From Emergomyces orientalis (taxonomy: Eukaryota; Ascomycota; Eurotiomycetes; Onygenales; Ajellomycetaceae), in contig MOWL01000026.1 in the NCBI GenBank assembly GCA_002110485.1, positions 124,001-188,000 on the forward strand: a stretch of DNA of 64,000 nucleotides, read 5' to 3'. The notes beneath the pieces were generated by a model. That model was not told the DNA's origin, searched no databases, and worked only from the letters and a program-made list of their open reading frames with translations. The translations under genes and the position numbers were made by a program. Of the stretch, positions 23,484 through 35,650 are shown piece after piece (position 1 is the stretch's first letter; each line of letters begins with the position of its first letter).

Positions 23484-24122
23484 GGAATTTTCGATTTTCG
23501 ATTTTCGATTTTGATATTTGTTCCCCTCGGTTTTGGGACCCTTCGCTTCTTGCCTATTTTATTTGTTTCTTTTTTTTGTCCTTGGCGGCCTCCGTTTTAT
23601 TTAAGCTCAAATTCAGCATCTTGAAATGACCAGGCCTTGTGTACATAACGCTTATAGATCGGAAAATACGGGTTTTGTTATTTATCACTTCTTTCCCAGC
23701 TTAGTGGTGTGTAGCTATACCGCCCAGATGAACGGTGGCATCCGAAAATAGGGCTTTGTGGTCATGTGACCAGGCAAAAAAGCTTCCACGGTTGTATATG
23801 ACGTTTTGCCGGTTCCGTTTGGGCAAGCCCCTTGGATATATATCTCCATTATTACCACTACGCTTATGTCTGGCTAACTGCTAGCTCACGCTCAGCTTTT
23901 CACCGAAGCTAGGATCGACCGTTAACCCACGGCCTAAAAAAACGACCGACACGCCCCTCGTTTCCCGATTAGCCGGCACCGGGCCGGCATAATTCGACCA
24001 TCAAAGGCAATAATAGTCTCGGAGTCAGTCATACATCCCCAATGGCTCCAAAAACTCGCTATTCCCACCCTAAAACCTTTCTTAAATTTCATAACGCTGG
24101 CATCCTTCAGCCTTGAAACAAA
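23484..24122 (+). promoter_or_regulatory. intergenic region and promoter of the MFS transporter
   Basis: A triple ATTTTCGATTTTCGATTTTCG-like repeat directly after the IML2 stop (about 23487-23510, units of 8 bp), then the palindrome TGGTCA-tg-TGACCA at 23759-23772, which includes TCATGTGAC. Possible bHLH/E-box-like or dyad-binding site; inference only. Confidence 0.45.
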
Positions 24123-26093
24123 ATGGCTTCGCCATCTTCCGCGTTGCCACGGGCCGGCAGTGACTCCGTGCCGGCTGAACGACAGATCTCCGAGAAAAGT
24201 AGCCCTGGATATGATGACGATGGTGTTAATTATGTGGAGAGCGTGCCGCACAACGAAACAGCCAGTACCTACTCACACCCATCCCACCGCCTGAGTAGAA
24301 TCCAGTCGGCAATCTCGACAGCCTCCCAGCGTTACAGCACCGCCCTCAGCCATGTCCGAAGTCGAAACCCAGACCAGGCGCACCCTTTCACCCATCCGCT
24401 ATCGCATCAGAAGACGTCACCAGATGTCATAGTTGACTTTGATGGGCCGGACGATACGTATAACCCGATAAATTGGCCGTTTCGCAAAAAGGCGATCACG
24501 ACGCTTCTCTATGGGTTGACTACAATGGGTATGGATTCCTGCTACCCATTTTCCTGGTAGAAGCACATGCAGCACTAAACTAATACTTTCTCGCCCTTTT
24601 CTTTTGTAGGTTCTACTTTGTCCAGCGCAATGTAAGACCCAAACCTTTGAAGATATAAAACGAGCCATCTGTCATTCACCCTTCCCTTCCAAAAATTAGA
24701 GAAATCATAAATTGACATCCTCGCCTAGCTATTCGCCGGGAATCTCCCAAGTTGACTCCGACTTCAACGTTTCCGAGCAGGTGGGAGTGTTGGGGATCAG
24801 CCTGCTGCTCTTTGGCTTCGGCCTGGGGCCCTTACTCTGGGCCCCTTTGTCCGAGATCTACGGGCGCAAACCCGCTGTCTTATTCCCTTATTTTATCGCT
24901 GCGATTTTTATGTTCGCTGCGGGCAGCGCAAAGGATATCCAGACAGTTCTCATATCGCGTTTCTTCTGTGGTTTCTTTGGTTCTGCACCCATCACGAATA
25001 CTGGAGGGGTGCTGAGTGATTTGTTCCCAGCTGAAGAGCGGGGAGTTGCTATTGTCGGCTATGCTATGGCTGTTGTTGGTGGGCCTAGTTTAGGGCCGAT
25101 TGTTGGAGCAGCTATTGTGCAGAGCCATCTACGTTGGAGATGGACGGAATATGTAAGTTTGGCACTAGTGAGGGAAGATGCAAGCCTTTCCTGCCATCCT
25201 CCGACAAGCTTCCGTAACACAAACTAACTATATCCTAGCTAACCGGGATAATGATGCTCTTCTTCCTTACCCTCGACCTCATCTTCGTAGACGAATCCTA
25301 CCCTGCCATCCTCCTTGTCAATAAAGCCCGTCGTCTCCGCTATGAAACGGGCAACTGGGCTCTCCACGCCCGCCATGAAGAATGGGATGTCAGCTTCCGC
25401 GAAATGGCGAACAAATACCTAATCGTCCCCTTCCAGCTTTTGGGTACACCCATCTGCTTCCTCGTCGCCGCCTACGCCTCCTTCGTCTACGGCATACTAT
25501 ATCTCAGTCTATCCTCCTTCCCCATTGCCTTCATGGAAGTCCGTGGCTGGACTCTACTCGTCGGCCACCTGCCATTCCTTGGCTTGCTAGCAGGCGTCAT
25601 CGTAGGTGCGGGTGCAAATCTGTATAACCAGAAATTCTACCTGAAAAAATTTCGCGCCAATAACCGGCGGGCGGTCCCTGAAGCGCGACTGCCGCCCATG
25701 ATGATCGGCTCCGTATTTTTCTCCGCAGGCCTATTCATCTTCGGCTGGACGTCTCAGCCACACATCCCCTGGATCGCGCCGGTGATTGGTACCGCGTCCA
25801 TGGGCTTCGGGTTCTTTACCGTCTTCCAAGCAGCCTTGAATTACCTGATCGATACGTTCCCGACCGTCTCGGCGAGTGCGGTTGGTGCTAATACGTTCCT
25901 GCGCAGTTGCTCTGCCGCCGTATTCCCATTGTTCGCGAGGATTATGTTTTCGAAGCTTGGGGTGCCGTGGGCATCGAGTCTTTTGGGATTTGTGTCGTTG
26001 CCGCTGATACCGATTCCGTATCTGTTTTATATTTATGGGAAACGGATTAGGGCGAGAGGGAAGTGGTCGCGTCCTTCTGTTTATCCGCCATGA
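24123..26093 (+). CDS. MFS multidrug/polyamine-type transporter (DHA1 family)
   Basis: Exons 24123-24528, 24610-24631 (22 nt), 24729-25152 and 25239-26093 give 568 aa. A cytosolic N-terminus of about 120 residues, Ser-rich, precedes NPINWPFRKKAITTLLYGL, the usual entry to helix 1. The motif GPLLWAPLSEIYGRKP is the signature of DHA1 drug:H+ antiporters (loop between helices 2 and 3). About 12 hydrophobic helices follow, with a typical middle loop (residues with ARRLRYETGNWALHAR) and SASAVGANTFLRSCSAAVFP in the second half. These proteins export drugs, polyamines or small metabolites at the plasma membrane. Substrate is unknown. The microexon encodes STLSSA. It converges on an epoxide hydrolase gene with a 256-bp gap. 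Confidence 0.9.
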
Positions 26094-26349
26094 ATTTTCT
26101 CTGGAGATAATGAAAGAGAACGTGATATGGTAAATTCCCATAGCTCCCTCTTCCTTTTCTTTTGGTTACGACTCTAAATACCCATCTATTTCTGCATTTT
26201 ATTTAATAGATAAATAGATAGTCGATATGTACAGTACATTGGAAAAGCCCTTTTTTTCTTTCTTTGACTAGCATGGTATTCTACATACTTATATTTCTTA
26301 CTTTCCTATATACTTGTCACAATTTGACTCAGCCTCATAAAATTCATGG

Positions 26350-27980
26350 CTAGTATCCATCCTTGTCCGGTATTACTCCATATGCTCCTCCGCCTTTCCT
26401 AAACATGCATTTCAAATCGCGAACGAGCAGCTCGGGATGCTCATAGGCATAGAAGTGCCTGTGTTTCCAGGTTAGCAGGGTGGTAAATGGGGTTGGCATT
26501 GATTCTTCAGGTCAGTTTATTAGACTGATAGAAAAGGCAAAACGAGACAAGGGGAAAGGGTAAAGTGGAGAGGAAGGAGACGGATAGACAAAGTTTAATA
26601 ATATATAAAACTAAGCAAAGAAGGTAAACTTACCCTCCTCTTTCGTTCTCTGCCTGATACACTACTTTCCCTAATGTCCCACCCCATCGAACAGGTAAAG
26701 TTTCCAGCTCTTTCGGATTATACGTAAGTCCAATCTTCACTTCCTCAGTATACTCCAGCATTCCTCCATAATTGAGCGTTACCAATTTCCCGTGCTGGTT
26801 TTTGATGGGAGCATCTGCGTGGCCAACTTCGTAGTATATTCTATGTGCAGCACCAGGCCCCGCGCGGCTGAAGGCATATATGCTTATCCAAGTGAGTATT
26901 TCGTCGTCTGTCCAGGGGTATGCGTCAGACCAGTCGTGCAATTTCTCATAGATCCAAGCCAGGAGGGCGATAGGGGAATCGTGGAGACCGTAGGCGAGGG
27001 TTTGCGGTTTAGTGGATTGAATATGGTTGTAGCCTTTTTTCTTGATGGGTCAGCATTGTCTGCCTGTTTCTTATCATCCTTCTTTTGCATATAACTGTCT
27101 AAAAATTTTTTTTTTGACATAACACGCAAAATCTACAGGAATCCACCTAGCTCACCTTTTCCCTCCCTCCCGAACTGTTCATTGCGCTTCAGCGCCCTCC
27201 TATCGTCCTCACTATAGGGCATTAGTGCATTCTGCAGTGCAAGCAGCGGATTCTCCCGGAAAGTCGGTGGGCCGGTGTAAACCATGTTATAATGACTGGC
27301 TTTGCAGCTTTCTGGATAGAGCTTCCCAATAGCTCGGGTAACCCAATACCCCCAGTCTCCGGCCTGCGTGACATACTTAGGATACCCCAGTTGGAGCATC
27401 AGCTTGTTGCAAGTTTCTGCATACTGAGCCAACCCGAAGCCACGTTTGGACACTCCCTGGCTGAAACCGTAGTTTGGCAGTGAGGGGGCAACTACGTGGA
27501 AAGCAGGACTGCTACCATAGTCGTCGTTGTTTTGAGCAAACAGTGGAAGAATCTTTAAAACTTCAATGAAAGACCCTGGCCCTATATTATCGTAAGTCAG
27601 AACTATGACTTCTCGCTCGTGCTTTTCATGATACAGATAAATCAAACAATATATAGCTTACACCCATGAACAAATAGCAATGGAATCGCATTAGCGACTT
27701 TGCTCTCCTGATGCACAAAATGAACATTCAAGCTCCCAAATCCATCCACGTCAATATCAGTCTCAAACTGTGTGCATTGTTCATTCAATCTCTTTTCAGC
27801 CTCCCTCCATTCCCAATTTTGCCAAGCTTTTGCTAACCTCGAGACTTCTGTGAGAGGAGCCCCGAGATCCCATCCAGCGTGTTCAAGTTCATTGGGGAAC
27901 TCTGAAAGCGCGAGCTTTTGCTTGAACTTGTCGATTTTGTTTTGAGGGATATCTATAGTGTAGGGTCTTGGGGGAGCCAT
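26350..27980 (-). CDS. epoxide hydrolase (microsomal-type, EHN plus alpha/beta hydrolase)
   Basis: Exons 27980-27662, 27581-27156, 27033-26634 and 26458-26350 give 417 aa. Residues 1-104 form the epoxide hydrolase N-terminal domain (YTIDIPQNKIDKFKQKLALS; WDLGAPLTEVSRLAKAW). The oxyanion loop HGWPGS is at 105-110, restored exactly by splicing; the nucleophile Asp182 lies in AGDWGYW; the catalytic His383 lies in GGHFYAYEHPELL. No N-terminal membrane anchor is present, unlike mammalian microsomal EH. It would hydrolyse epoxides to diols in detoxification or secondary metabolism. The acceptor of intron 2 is preceded by an A-rich rather than pyrimidine tract, which makes that junction the least certain, although the product matches the family. 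Confidence 0.88.
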
Positions 27981-28423
27981 TTATGCCTATCTGAAGATAG
28001 GTCTACAGAAGCTGGGAAACTGGAAAGCTGGTCGGCAGTAGGAATGTAGATGTTACTTCGACTTGGATAAGTTTAACATGCAAATCCAAGGGATTGGCCT
28101 GGAATTGGAGGAAAGATCCGATGAGTTACAAATATATATCCATAACTTTAACGCCCCGTAGTCTTTATATAAAATAAATCATCAACTATTGCCGATGCGG
28201 AAGCGTGTGTTTGTTTTGAAACTGAATAACCCAGTTTCTCTTGACGATCGTCGAACAATCGAGCCCATCTGAATTAATAATATAATATTTTGAACAGTGG
28301 AATATCCCTTATATAAATCCCTCTTGTCCGCATAACTCCGGGGATCTTCGAGGGCTGTTGTATGGCATGGTTTTAGCGTTAACTCAGTGGCTCAGTAGCG
28401 CCCATGGATCCTAACCTAAATGT
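27981..28423. other. intergenic region before the DNA transposon
   Basis: Promoter side of the epoxide hydrolase gene, AT-rich. The transposon begins at a TA dinucleotide at its right end. No gene seen. Confidence 0.5.
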
Positions 28424-28425
28424 TA

Positions 28426-28441
28426 ATCGTGCCGAGCGCAC
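28426..28441 (+). repeat. left terminal inverted repeat of the Fot1-like element
   Basis: ATCGTGCCGAGCGCAC, exact inverse complement of 30316-30331; adjacent to a TA dinucleotide on the outside. Confidence 0.9.
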
Positions 28442-28462
28442 CCACACCTGATGTGGGTGCGC
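28436..28462. repeat. subterminal hairpin in the left end of the Fot1-like element
   Basis: A perfect 11-bp stem, GCGCACCCACA (28436-28446) and TGTGGGTGCGC (28452-28462), with a 5-base loop CCTGA. It overlaps the last six bases of the terminal repeat and has no counterpart at the right end. Confidence 0.8.
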
Positions 28463-28532
28463 CACAGCGTAACGATAAAAATCTCAACTTTTCTATTAAT
28501 CAATCTTCAAATATTAATATATCACCACCACC

Positions 28533-30256
28533 ATGCCCAATAAGCAAGATAATACTGAAAAACGGATTCAGCAGGCTGTTGAATTCTATAACCGCAATAA
28601 AAAACAAAAAGTCCTATCTTTGTCATGTAAATTCAACATTCCTTATCAATGTCTTCGAGCAAGAATCAATGAAAGAAAACCTCACAATGAGAAGTCTGCA
28701 CCGAACAAGAAGCTTAGCAAGAGTCAGAAGAACATATTAAAAGAGTGAATAGCTCATATAAACTGAAATAATTGCCCCCCAACTGCAGAGCAGATTCAAA
28801 ATAACGCGAATCTCATTCTCAAGCGCCATCACACGGATCCAGCGACTGCACCGCCGGAGGTCAGCAAGATGTGGACCTATCAATATATACACAGCTTGGA
28901 TGGGTATAAAAGAGTTAAGCAGAAGTCAATGGATTCAAAAAGAACTGCAGTTGAGAATATTAGCTACATCAAAGTGTGATTTGATCATTTGAAAATCTTG
29001 CTTAAGAGATATGTGTTTCAAACCTGCAATATCTACAATTTTGATGAGATTGGATTTCAAGAAGGTCAGAAGCATGAAGAATGAGTTATTACTGTCTTTA
29101 AGAATCTCAATTCAGCTATATTCTCATCATATTCTTGAAAATTGATCACAGTAATTGAGTGCATTTCAGCAGACAGCAAGGTATTGAATTTGTTCATCAT
29201 CATGAAATCAAAAACCCACCTTGAAGATTGATATGCACAAAGCAACCTACTCAGCGGATATACAATTGCGATGTCAGATACTGGATATACCAATAATGAG
29301 ATTGGTTTTGCATGGATCAAGCACTTTAATGAGATCACTAAAAAATGTCAATAAGACACTTATAGATTGCTACTTCTTGACAATCATGAATCTCATCTCA
29401 TCAAAGAATTCCTACAGTACTGTGATCTTCACAAGATCATTCTATATGGATTTCCTTCACATTCAACTCATATATTACAACCTCTTGATGGCGTGCCGTT
29501 TCAGCAATATAAGCACTATCATTCAAAAGCAGTTAATGAGGCTGCGCGTTATGGATATGAGCAATATGAAAAACGCCAATTTCTACAGAATCTAGTTGAC
29601 GTTCGCAAAAAGACCTTTAAACCCTCTACTATTCGAGCCGGCTTCGCGGATCATGGCATCATCCCATTCAATCTGCAACCTATACCCGATAAGCTTGACG
29701 AAAAACTGCCTGACTACCCCGAACTGCAAATATATGGAGAAGATGACTCCTTTTCCCCGCAATCAAGCCACTCAAATACCGCCTCCTCGCAGCTATCCTC
29801 ACCCAAGACGATTGAGAAGCTACAACGTCATATTTGAGTAGTGAAGACTGCAATGCAAGATATGGAGAATATACTCAATTTCAAGTCATCTTATCTGAGC
29901 AATTGATTGGACAAGATTTTCCAGGGCAGTCTCATACAGGCGGAACTCAACACTATAAAAGAGGGTGAGATCGAGGGTTACTATCTTGCAGTCAAACACT
30001 GTAGCACCAAAAAAATACACGTCGGCAGGTTCAAGTAGAAGGTATACTCACTGTCAGAGACACGAATAGGAAGATTGCACAATGTAAAGATGATGAGGCC
30101 GAAAAAGAACATTATAAGGGTGTCAAGCGGTTGTTGAAAAAATCAAAGAAAAAGGCCACAGATCCAACCCAACAAGAGGTTAATGATATATATGAATGTC
30201 TGATGAATAATACAGCTACTACAGATGATATAGATAAATTAATTATCATAGATTAG
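28533..30256 (+). pseudogene. Fot1/Pot2-like transposase, interrupted by in-frame stops and one frameshift
   Basis: One frame runs from ATG 28533 (MPNKQDNTEKRIQQAV, helix-turn-helix) through the DDE catalytic core to about 30005. DDE landmarks: YNFDEIGF (first Asp), LITVIECIS, LLLLDNHESHL (second Asp), THILQPLD (third Asp), then an acidic C-terminal part. In that frame TGA occurs at 28746, 28770, 28977, 29082, 29139, 29229 and 29835, mostly where the family has Trp, plus one TAA at 29355. A slip in the A-run at about 30009-30015 moves the frame; the last 75 codons (LTVRDTNRKIAQCKDDEAEK..) end with TAG at 30254-30256. Without these lesions the protein would have the family's normal length, about 570 aa. 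Inactive as it stands. Confidence 0.88.
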
Positions 30257-30315
30257 TGATGTGGTGGTGAGATATTAATTTTTGAAGTTCAAATCTTCCA
30301 TATTTTTATCTGTGC

Positions 30316-30331
30316 GTGCGCTCGGCACGAT
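30316..30331 (-). repeat. right terminal inverted repeat of the Fot1-like element
   Basis: Exact inverse complement of 28426-28441, followed by the TA duplication. Confidence 0.9.
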
Positions 30332-30333
30332 TA

Positions 30334-30696
30334 GTTGGCAACTTTCAAGGTTATCTATCAAACATCAATTTTTGAAGCTCGAATCCCTTAAAACCCAATT
30401 CCCCTTTCAAGTTAACAAAGACAATATGTCGTTTCGTTAAAATCCACCTGCGAAGATGAAGCAAAGAACAAGAAATGTTAAAACTGCATTAAATGCAGAT
30501 TCATTGCTTAGCACCTAATATGTAAGCAAATACCATAGTCCGCCCCTACCATGTAAATGAATAAATAAGTTTAGGGAAATAAAAACGCATGAAAGAGAAG
30601 GCAACATGTGTGTAGAAAAGAAAACGCCAACTGTTTAAACTAATTAAACAATAGGAAACAAGGGCTGTCTAAACAAATCGAAAGAAAGTAGAGAAA
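30334..30696. other. intergenic region, NUP120 3' side
   Basis: Contains a 20-base segment (ATCAATTTTTGAAGCTCGAA, about 30361-30380) similar to one just inside the transposon end (about 30276-30295). Otherwise AT-rich 3' UTR-like sequence. Confidence 0.45.
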
Positions 30697-33600
30697 TCAC
30701 AAAGTATCCATCGCTTCCAAATTATTCAAACTATTATCATTCATCATATCCATACCCGTTTCCCCCTCCCCACCCTCGACATACCCAAACTCCCAATCCC
30801 CATTCTCAATCCTGCTCACTCGATCTAGCTCCGCTTGGTACTCCCTTCGCAGATCTTCCAGCGTCACGATGATGCGCTTAGGGAGCTTGGATTGCTGTGA
30901 CAGGAACTGGGGGCCCGTAGAATGCTGAGATGATGTGGTGCTGAATTTCCTTTCGCCAGCGCCAGCACTCGAACGTGGTGAATAAGCAGTACCATTGACA
31001 GGGGGCGGGAATGAAAAGGAGGCCCGGGGAGACTTTTTTGCCGCAGTAGAGTCCAAAAACACGGAGCTATCGTCCGCAGTAGCAGCATTGCTAATGACGC
31101 TACTACCTCGTGGGCGAGTGTTGTTTGATGGTGTGGGAATCTCGACGAGGATATAAGCTTCATTCTTATCCATACATGCAAGGAGGTTTATCAAAGACAG
31201 TAACTCATTTCGCAAGTTCTTACTCTCCACATCACCCTCATCTACTTCTTGGCGTTGAATGGTTGCCGCTTCATTCGCGTTTCGTCGGATGATTAACGCG
31301 CGTGTTGAGTAGAAGCCGCGATCCCTCGTCTCGCGTAGACGCTGGACGGCTTGGTAGGATACCTCTGCCGCGCCACGGATATCATTCCGTGCTACGCGGT
31401 AGGCTTGGAGAACGCGCTGGTAGTCTGGAGTATCGGATTTGCTTTGCCAAGATGCTGCTGTGGGTAAGGATTGTTCTTGCGATCGACCGTGAGTTGATTG
31501 TTTCTTTGTGAGCGATAGGAGGACCTCGTCAACGTGGGAGGCTAGATTTGGTGCTAATGATATCGGGAATCGAAGGATCTTTTGGAGGCCCGCTATCCCT
31601 GGTCCTGATGCAGCAAGAATAGTTGTGATCAAAGAGGTGAGGGCCGACTTTTGCAATGCAGCATCCGTGTATCGTGAAAGTGCAGAGTATGCTTCGTCAA
31701 AACGACAGGTCTTGAGGGAAGCATGGAAGAGGCGGGAAAGAAGATCAGTCCGGAGATAGATGTAATCAGAGTCGGGTTCGTTTTTCCTTGGTTCGGATTC
31801 CAGGGCCTGGAGAGCAAGGCGAGCAAAATCAGCAACATGGGCAAATGCCCGGGTCTGCTCGAAAAGCGAGAGAATGTGTTGAAAGTATTTAGGAAGCCCA
31901 TTATAAAAGCTGTTCACTGATATTATATCCAAGAGATTAGATGACATTTCATGGAGATTTCCGACAGCTTTTCCGTGTGCTATATGTGAAAGAAATATTT
32001 ACGTTAGTCATGTATTATTTTTCCGTACAGGTCAATTTTTACTTGGCACTTACAAAGAATATATGCAGCTTTCTGGAAATAGATAGCCGCTGCATCAAAC
32101 TCGAATTTTGCCACATATAGTCTTCCTTTGACATACGTAGACCATGCGGTATTTGGCTGGAAGCGTAAGAAGTCAGAGGCTAGGTCTATGTTATCCGAAG
32201 CCAAGAGGTCGCATTGAATAAAGACTAAAACATTCGGAAACGACACTTCACCCTGCCTTGTGATCCAAGACACTACGTCTCGAAGTTGTTGGGTGAGAGT
32301 AAATGTTTGAGGAACAGCGAATGTCGGGCGGGGTTTGATGTGACAAGCGAAAAGGTCTTCGAGAATGGTTGACAGTTGACGCTCTCGCTTTTCCGTGCCT
32401 GTCTCCTTAGCTGCTTCTGGTGACATCGCATTGCTAGCGCTCCCATGGGATGGATTTCCAGGCCATGGTCGAACATTCGATCCCAACCATATCATCATCT
32501 CATATTCTCTTAACAGCTCAATCAAAGTTGCAAATAAGTCTACCCCATCAAACAGAACGCCATCTTCCTGGGTCAACTCAGTCTCGACGAAAACAGTAAG
32601 TACTAGAAGGTCATATAGCACTTGTCTATTGAGCCATATGATTTCCAAGGCACCCTGGACGGTCACCATCCGTCCAAAATCCGTCGATAAGAGTTCGGAG
32701 TCCTTTCCAGGGAACCCAAGCGGCATCGTATCGATAATGGAAAGAAAGAGTTCAGTGGTGAGCTTCTTAAACCCGACGGCTGTGTCAACGCTCGCAAACA
32801 TGCTATCAAATATATCATCCGTGATCAGCTCGGAGAATTTACTCTGCGCATGAAAAGCAGCAATTCGCTGCGGCGCGGACAGAGAAGGCTCTGTGAAAAG
32901 CTCCGCATTCAATGCGGTTGCACACGCTTGACTGAGCTCTGGAGTGAATTTCTTTCTAAAGGATGCGGCAGCTTCAATTAACCGCGCTGCTAGATCTGAC
33001 CGATCTCTCAACTCTAGATCCAAATTCCTATGGTGCAAAGAGTCTTCCAGCGTTCTTCTATGATCTCTCAAAGCATCGCCATCATTGTGGACAAGTAGCT
33101 CCGTGCTGCTACATTCCCGAATAAGACAACACCCGTCGGAGAATAGTAGCCATGGAAGGTCAGTAAAAGCGTCATAACTAAGTGAAATCGCCTCGCTTCG
33201 TTTTCTATTGAGGTCATCTGCAATCTGCCAGAATTGCCGCCATTTGGAGTCTGTTTCTCGTCGATATTTCGTATAGTCGACTCCCGCCTCGCTGAATTTT
33301 CGCAGTGACACCGATTCGGAGATTGTAGAGCAGAGCTGTTGCTGGAGTGGCGTAGATTTTTTGTTGAATCCAGTTGTGGGTTTAATTTTCATAGCATCTT
33401 GGTATATAGCAAGAGATGTCGCAAGGACTTCACGAGAGTATTTCCCCGGATAGAAAAGATACTCCAACCATTTCTCTGTAGGATCCGCAATGTCAGACGA
33501 CAGGAAACTCGGGGGCGGTTCGTCACCGCGGGTCTCCAATGCCATTCCCGTCCAATTATGGCACCACGCCGATTCCAAATCATCCAGGTTAAAATGAAGG

Positions 33601-35033
33601 CTGTATATCTGATAGAGGTTGTTGTTTTTCCAAAGCACCCAAAGGACCATATGTCTCCCTTCTTCCATAGACTTAATTTGAAAATCTGCAATATTCCAAA
33701 ACACACTGCCTGAAGGGTCCGGGTCCGCAGGTTTCAATTTGGAATCTGGGAAAAGATCCTCAACCTCCAATTGCGATGTCAAGCCACCCTTCACAGCCCA
33801 GAATTTAAACTGGCCATCGTCAAGAGGTGAGTAAGTGACGGCGTAATACGTTTCACCCTCCATAGCTCTTTCAGCATTGAAAACACGAACAAACGCGGAC
33901 TCGGAGGGATTCAGTGTTGCAGGCGCGGCATCTTGCTGGTGGCCAGTTCGATTCAGCAGATCCTTCGACGCAACCAACTTATGACTTGCCAAATTCCAAA
34001 TCTTCAATGTATGATTGAGGCCCACGACGAACACGAAGGCCTGATCAGAAGTTGTGGCAATATCATTTGAGGTGTTCGGATCCAACACTCGTCCATCGTA
34101 GCGTATCTGCTGGTGACCACTCCATTTAACAAGCCCGCGTAACGAGGAGCCCCAGGGCTTCTCATCGAAGGTAATCGCAGACCAATGTGATCCTAGGCAA
34201 AAGTAAAGAAACAGGGAATCAGCAAAAAGAAACTTCGTTCACAGCTCTCACAAGCCAGCGAGCTAGCCATCCATATAATACGTACCATCATCTCCCGCCT
34301 TCCTAGTCAACCTCAACAGCGCCCCGCTATCCAACGAAATAAACAATTCCTGCGGGCTACTCGCATGCAAGCGGTGCGGATAAGCAAATGCCAACGGTGC
34401 CGGACAGCTCACTTTACACCAATCGGCCACATTCTCATCAATGGTCGCGACCCGTCGAAAAAACTCCTGCCGCAGACTTATCGTATACAACTGCCTATCC
34501 CTAGTGACAACAAACAAATTCAGCACTTCATGATCCTCCAAATCCGCCAGTGCGACACCGTGCGGTATTATCTTTTCCTGGAACTCGAGGCGGAGTAGTA
34601 GGTTAGCCTCGTGCTGGTGATATTGGTTGGTGCTGTTACTGCTGTTCGTCGTCGCCGCCGTCGTGCCCGTAGCGGTCGTCGACTCGCTAGTGCTCTTCGT
34701 CAAGTCCACAGACTGGATCTCGAGGAATCTATCATCGTCCCCGTCATCATTGCCGCCTACGACTCGCCAGAGGAAGCTCCGTGGGTACGTTTTCCGCTGC
34801 CGGAAATAGACGGAGCCCTGTGTGGCTAGATAGCGTTTCGCGAACGCGTCTTCATCCTTCGTAGTGTCGTCGAGATGCGCAGCAGTAGAGGTAGAAGGTA
34901 AGAGGGAGAATTTGGTGCGCCGCTGTTGGGGGTTGCTGAGGCCGTGTGAGGATGATGGGATGGGGATGTTGACGATGGATGCGGGCGCGTTTGGTCGGGT
35001 GTCGACCTTGGTCTCCTTGTATATTTTGAGCAT
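30697..35033 (-). CDS. NUP120: nuclear pore complex protein Nup120 (Nup160 family)
   Basis: Exons 35033-34286, 34192-32054 and 31979-30697 join in phase to 1389 aa. The N-terminal half is a beta-propeller with recognisable segments KTYPRSFLWRVV, SFFRR-like EFFRRVATIDENVADWCKV, GSHWSAITFDE (across junction 1) and GLNHTLKIWNLASHKLV. The C-terminal half is helical, with NLHEMSSNLLDIISVNSFYN and GLPKYFQHILSLFEQTRAF right after junction 2. Nup120 is a Y-complex (Nup84 complex) scaffold subunit on both faces of the nuclear pore. The start is ATG 35033 (MLKIYKETKVDTRP). A Ser/Pro-rich region near residues 1260-1330 and an Asp/Thr-rich insert near 110-150 look disordered. Length is slightly above the usual fungal 1300. 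Confidence 0.9.
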
Positions 35034-35650
35034 GCTGGGCACGGAAGGAGTGGGGTGATATTTCTAGTTGCAGAGGACGGGTAGTTCTAGCTACCCATTG
35101 CTACTTGTGGAGGGGTGGATTTGTAGATGGTCAATGTTGATGGTTATGGTGGTGAATGCTACGAAGCTTTCGCGATAAAAAATTAAAGTTTGGCGGAATG
35201 GAGCAGCTGCGCCTAAAAGAGCTCCTCCAAAGTAAATGCAGGCAGACAACAGCGACCACGTTGAAGCTCTGAATACTTTTCATGGCAACGATACTGGAAC
35301 TAATCTATCTAGAAACAGTAAATCTGAATAAAAAAATAAAAAAATAGATATGGTATTCCTAATATAAGTAAGATGCTCATCTAAAAAATTATTTATACGG
35401 CACCAATTGCTTTGTTTACGACCTCAAACAAGCACCACAAATTGGGAGCACTCAAATCAACCATCAACACATCAAGGGTGAGCAATAAATTTTATCTCTC
35501 TCTTGACTTCCCTCCAACGCCAGTTCCGAGTGTGCAATGCCATGAACAAAAATATATGAAGAAAATAAAAATGTTAGGATCCGTTAAACGTAAAAAATAG
35601 ATGAAAGCAAAAAGCGTTACTTCACCCATTACGATCATCCATCAACCTCA
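35034..35650. other. intergenic region, NUP120 promoter and RAD51 3' side
   Basis: 617 bp. One short ORF at 35412-35600 has no recognisable similarity and is AT-rich; not supported as a gene. Confidence 0.45.

Larger units (their letters stand above)
28424..30333 (+). mobile_element. Fot1/Pot2-type (pogo/Tc1-mariner) DNA transposon, complete but mutated
   Basis: The element spans 28426-30331 (1906 bp), flanked by TA target duplications at 28424-28425 and 30332-30333. Ends are a perfect 16-bp inverted repeat, ATCGTGCCGAGCGCAC at 28426-28441 and its complement at 30316-30331, extending with one mismatch to about 21 bp. Size, TA target and one transposase ORF fit fungal Fot1/Pot2 elements. Its insertion lies between the epoxide hydrolase and NUP120 genes and breaks neither. 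The transposase frame is nearly intact apart from in-frame stops, so the element looks inactivated by point mutation rather than by deletion. Confidence 0.9.

Noticed and set aside
30276..30390. tRNA/SINE-like B box near the transposon end
   Set aside because: The GAAGCTCGAATCCC stretch resembles a B box, but no A box or cloverleaf could be drawn around it.
35034..35042. Upstream GTG start for NUP120 at 35042
   Set aside because: The first real ATG is at 35033; the three extra codons begin with GTG, which nuclear fungal genes rarely use.
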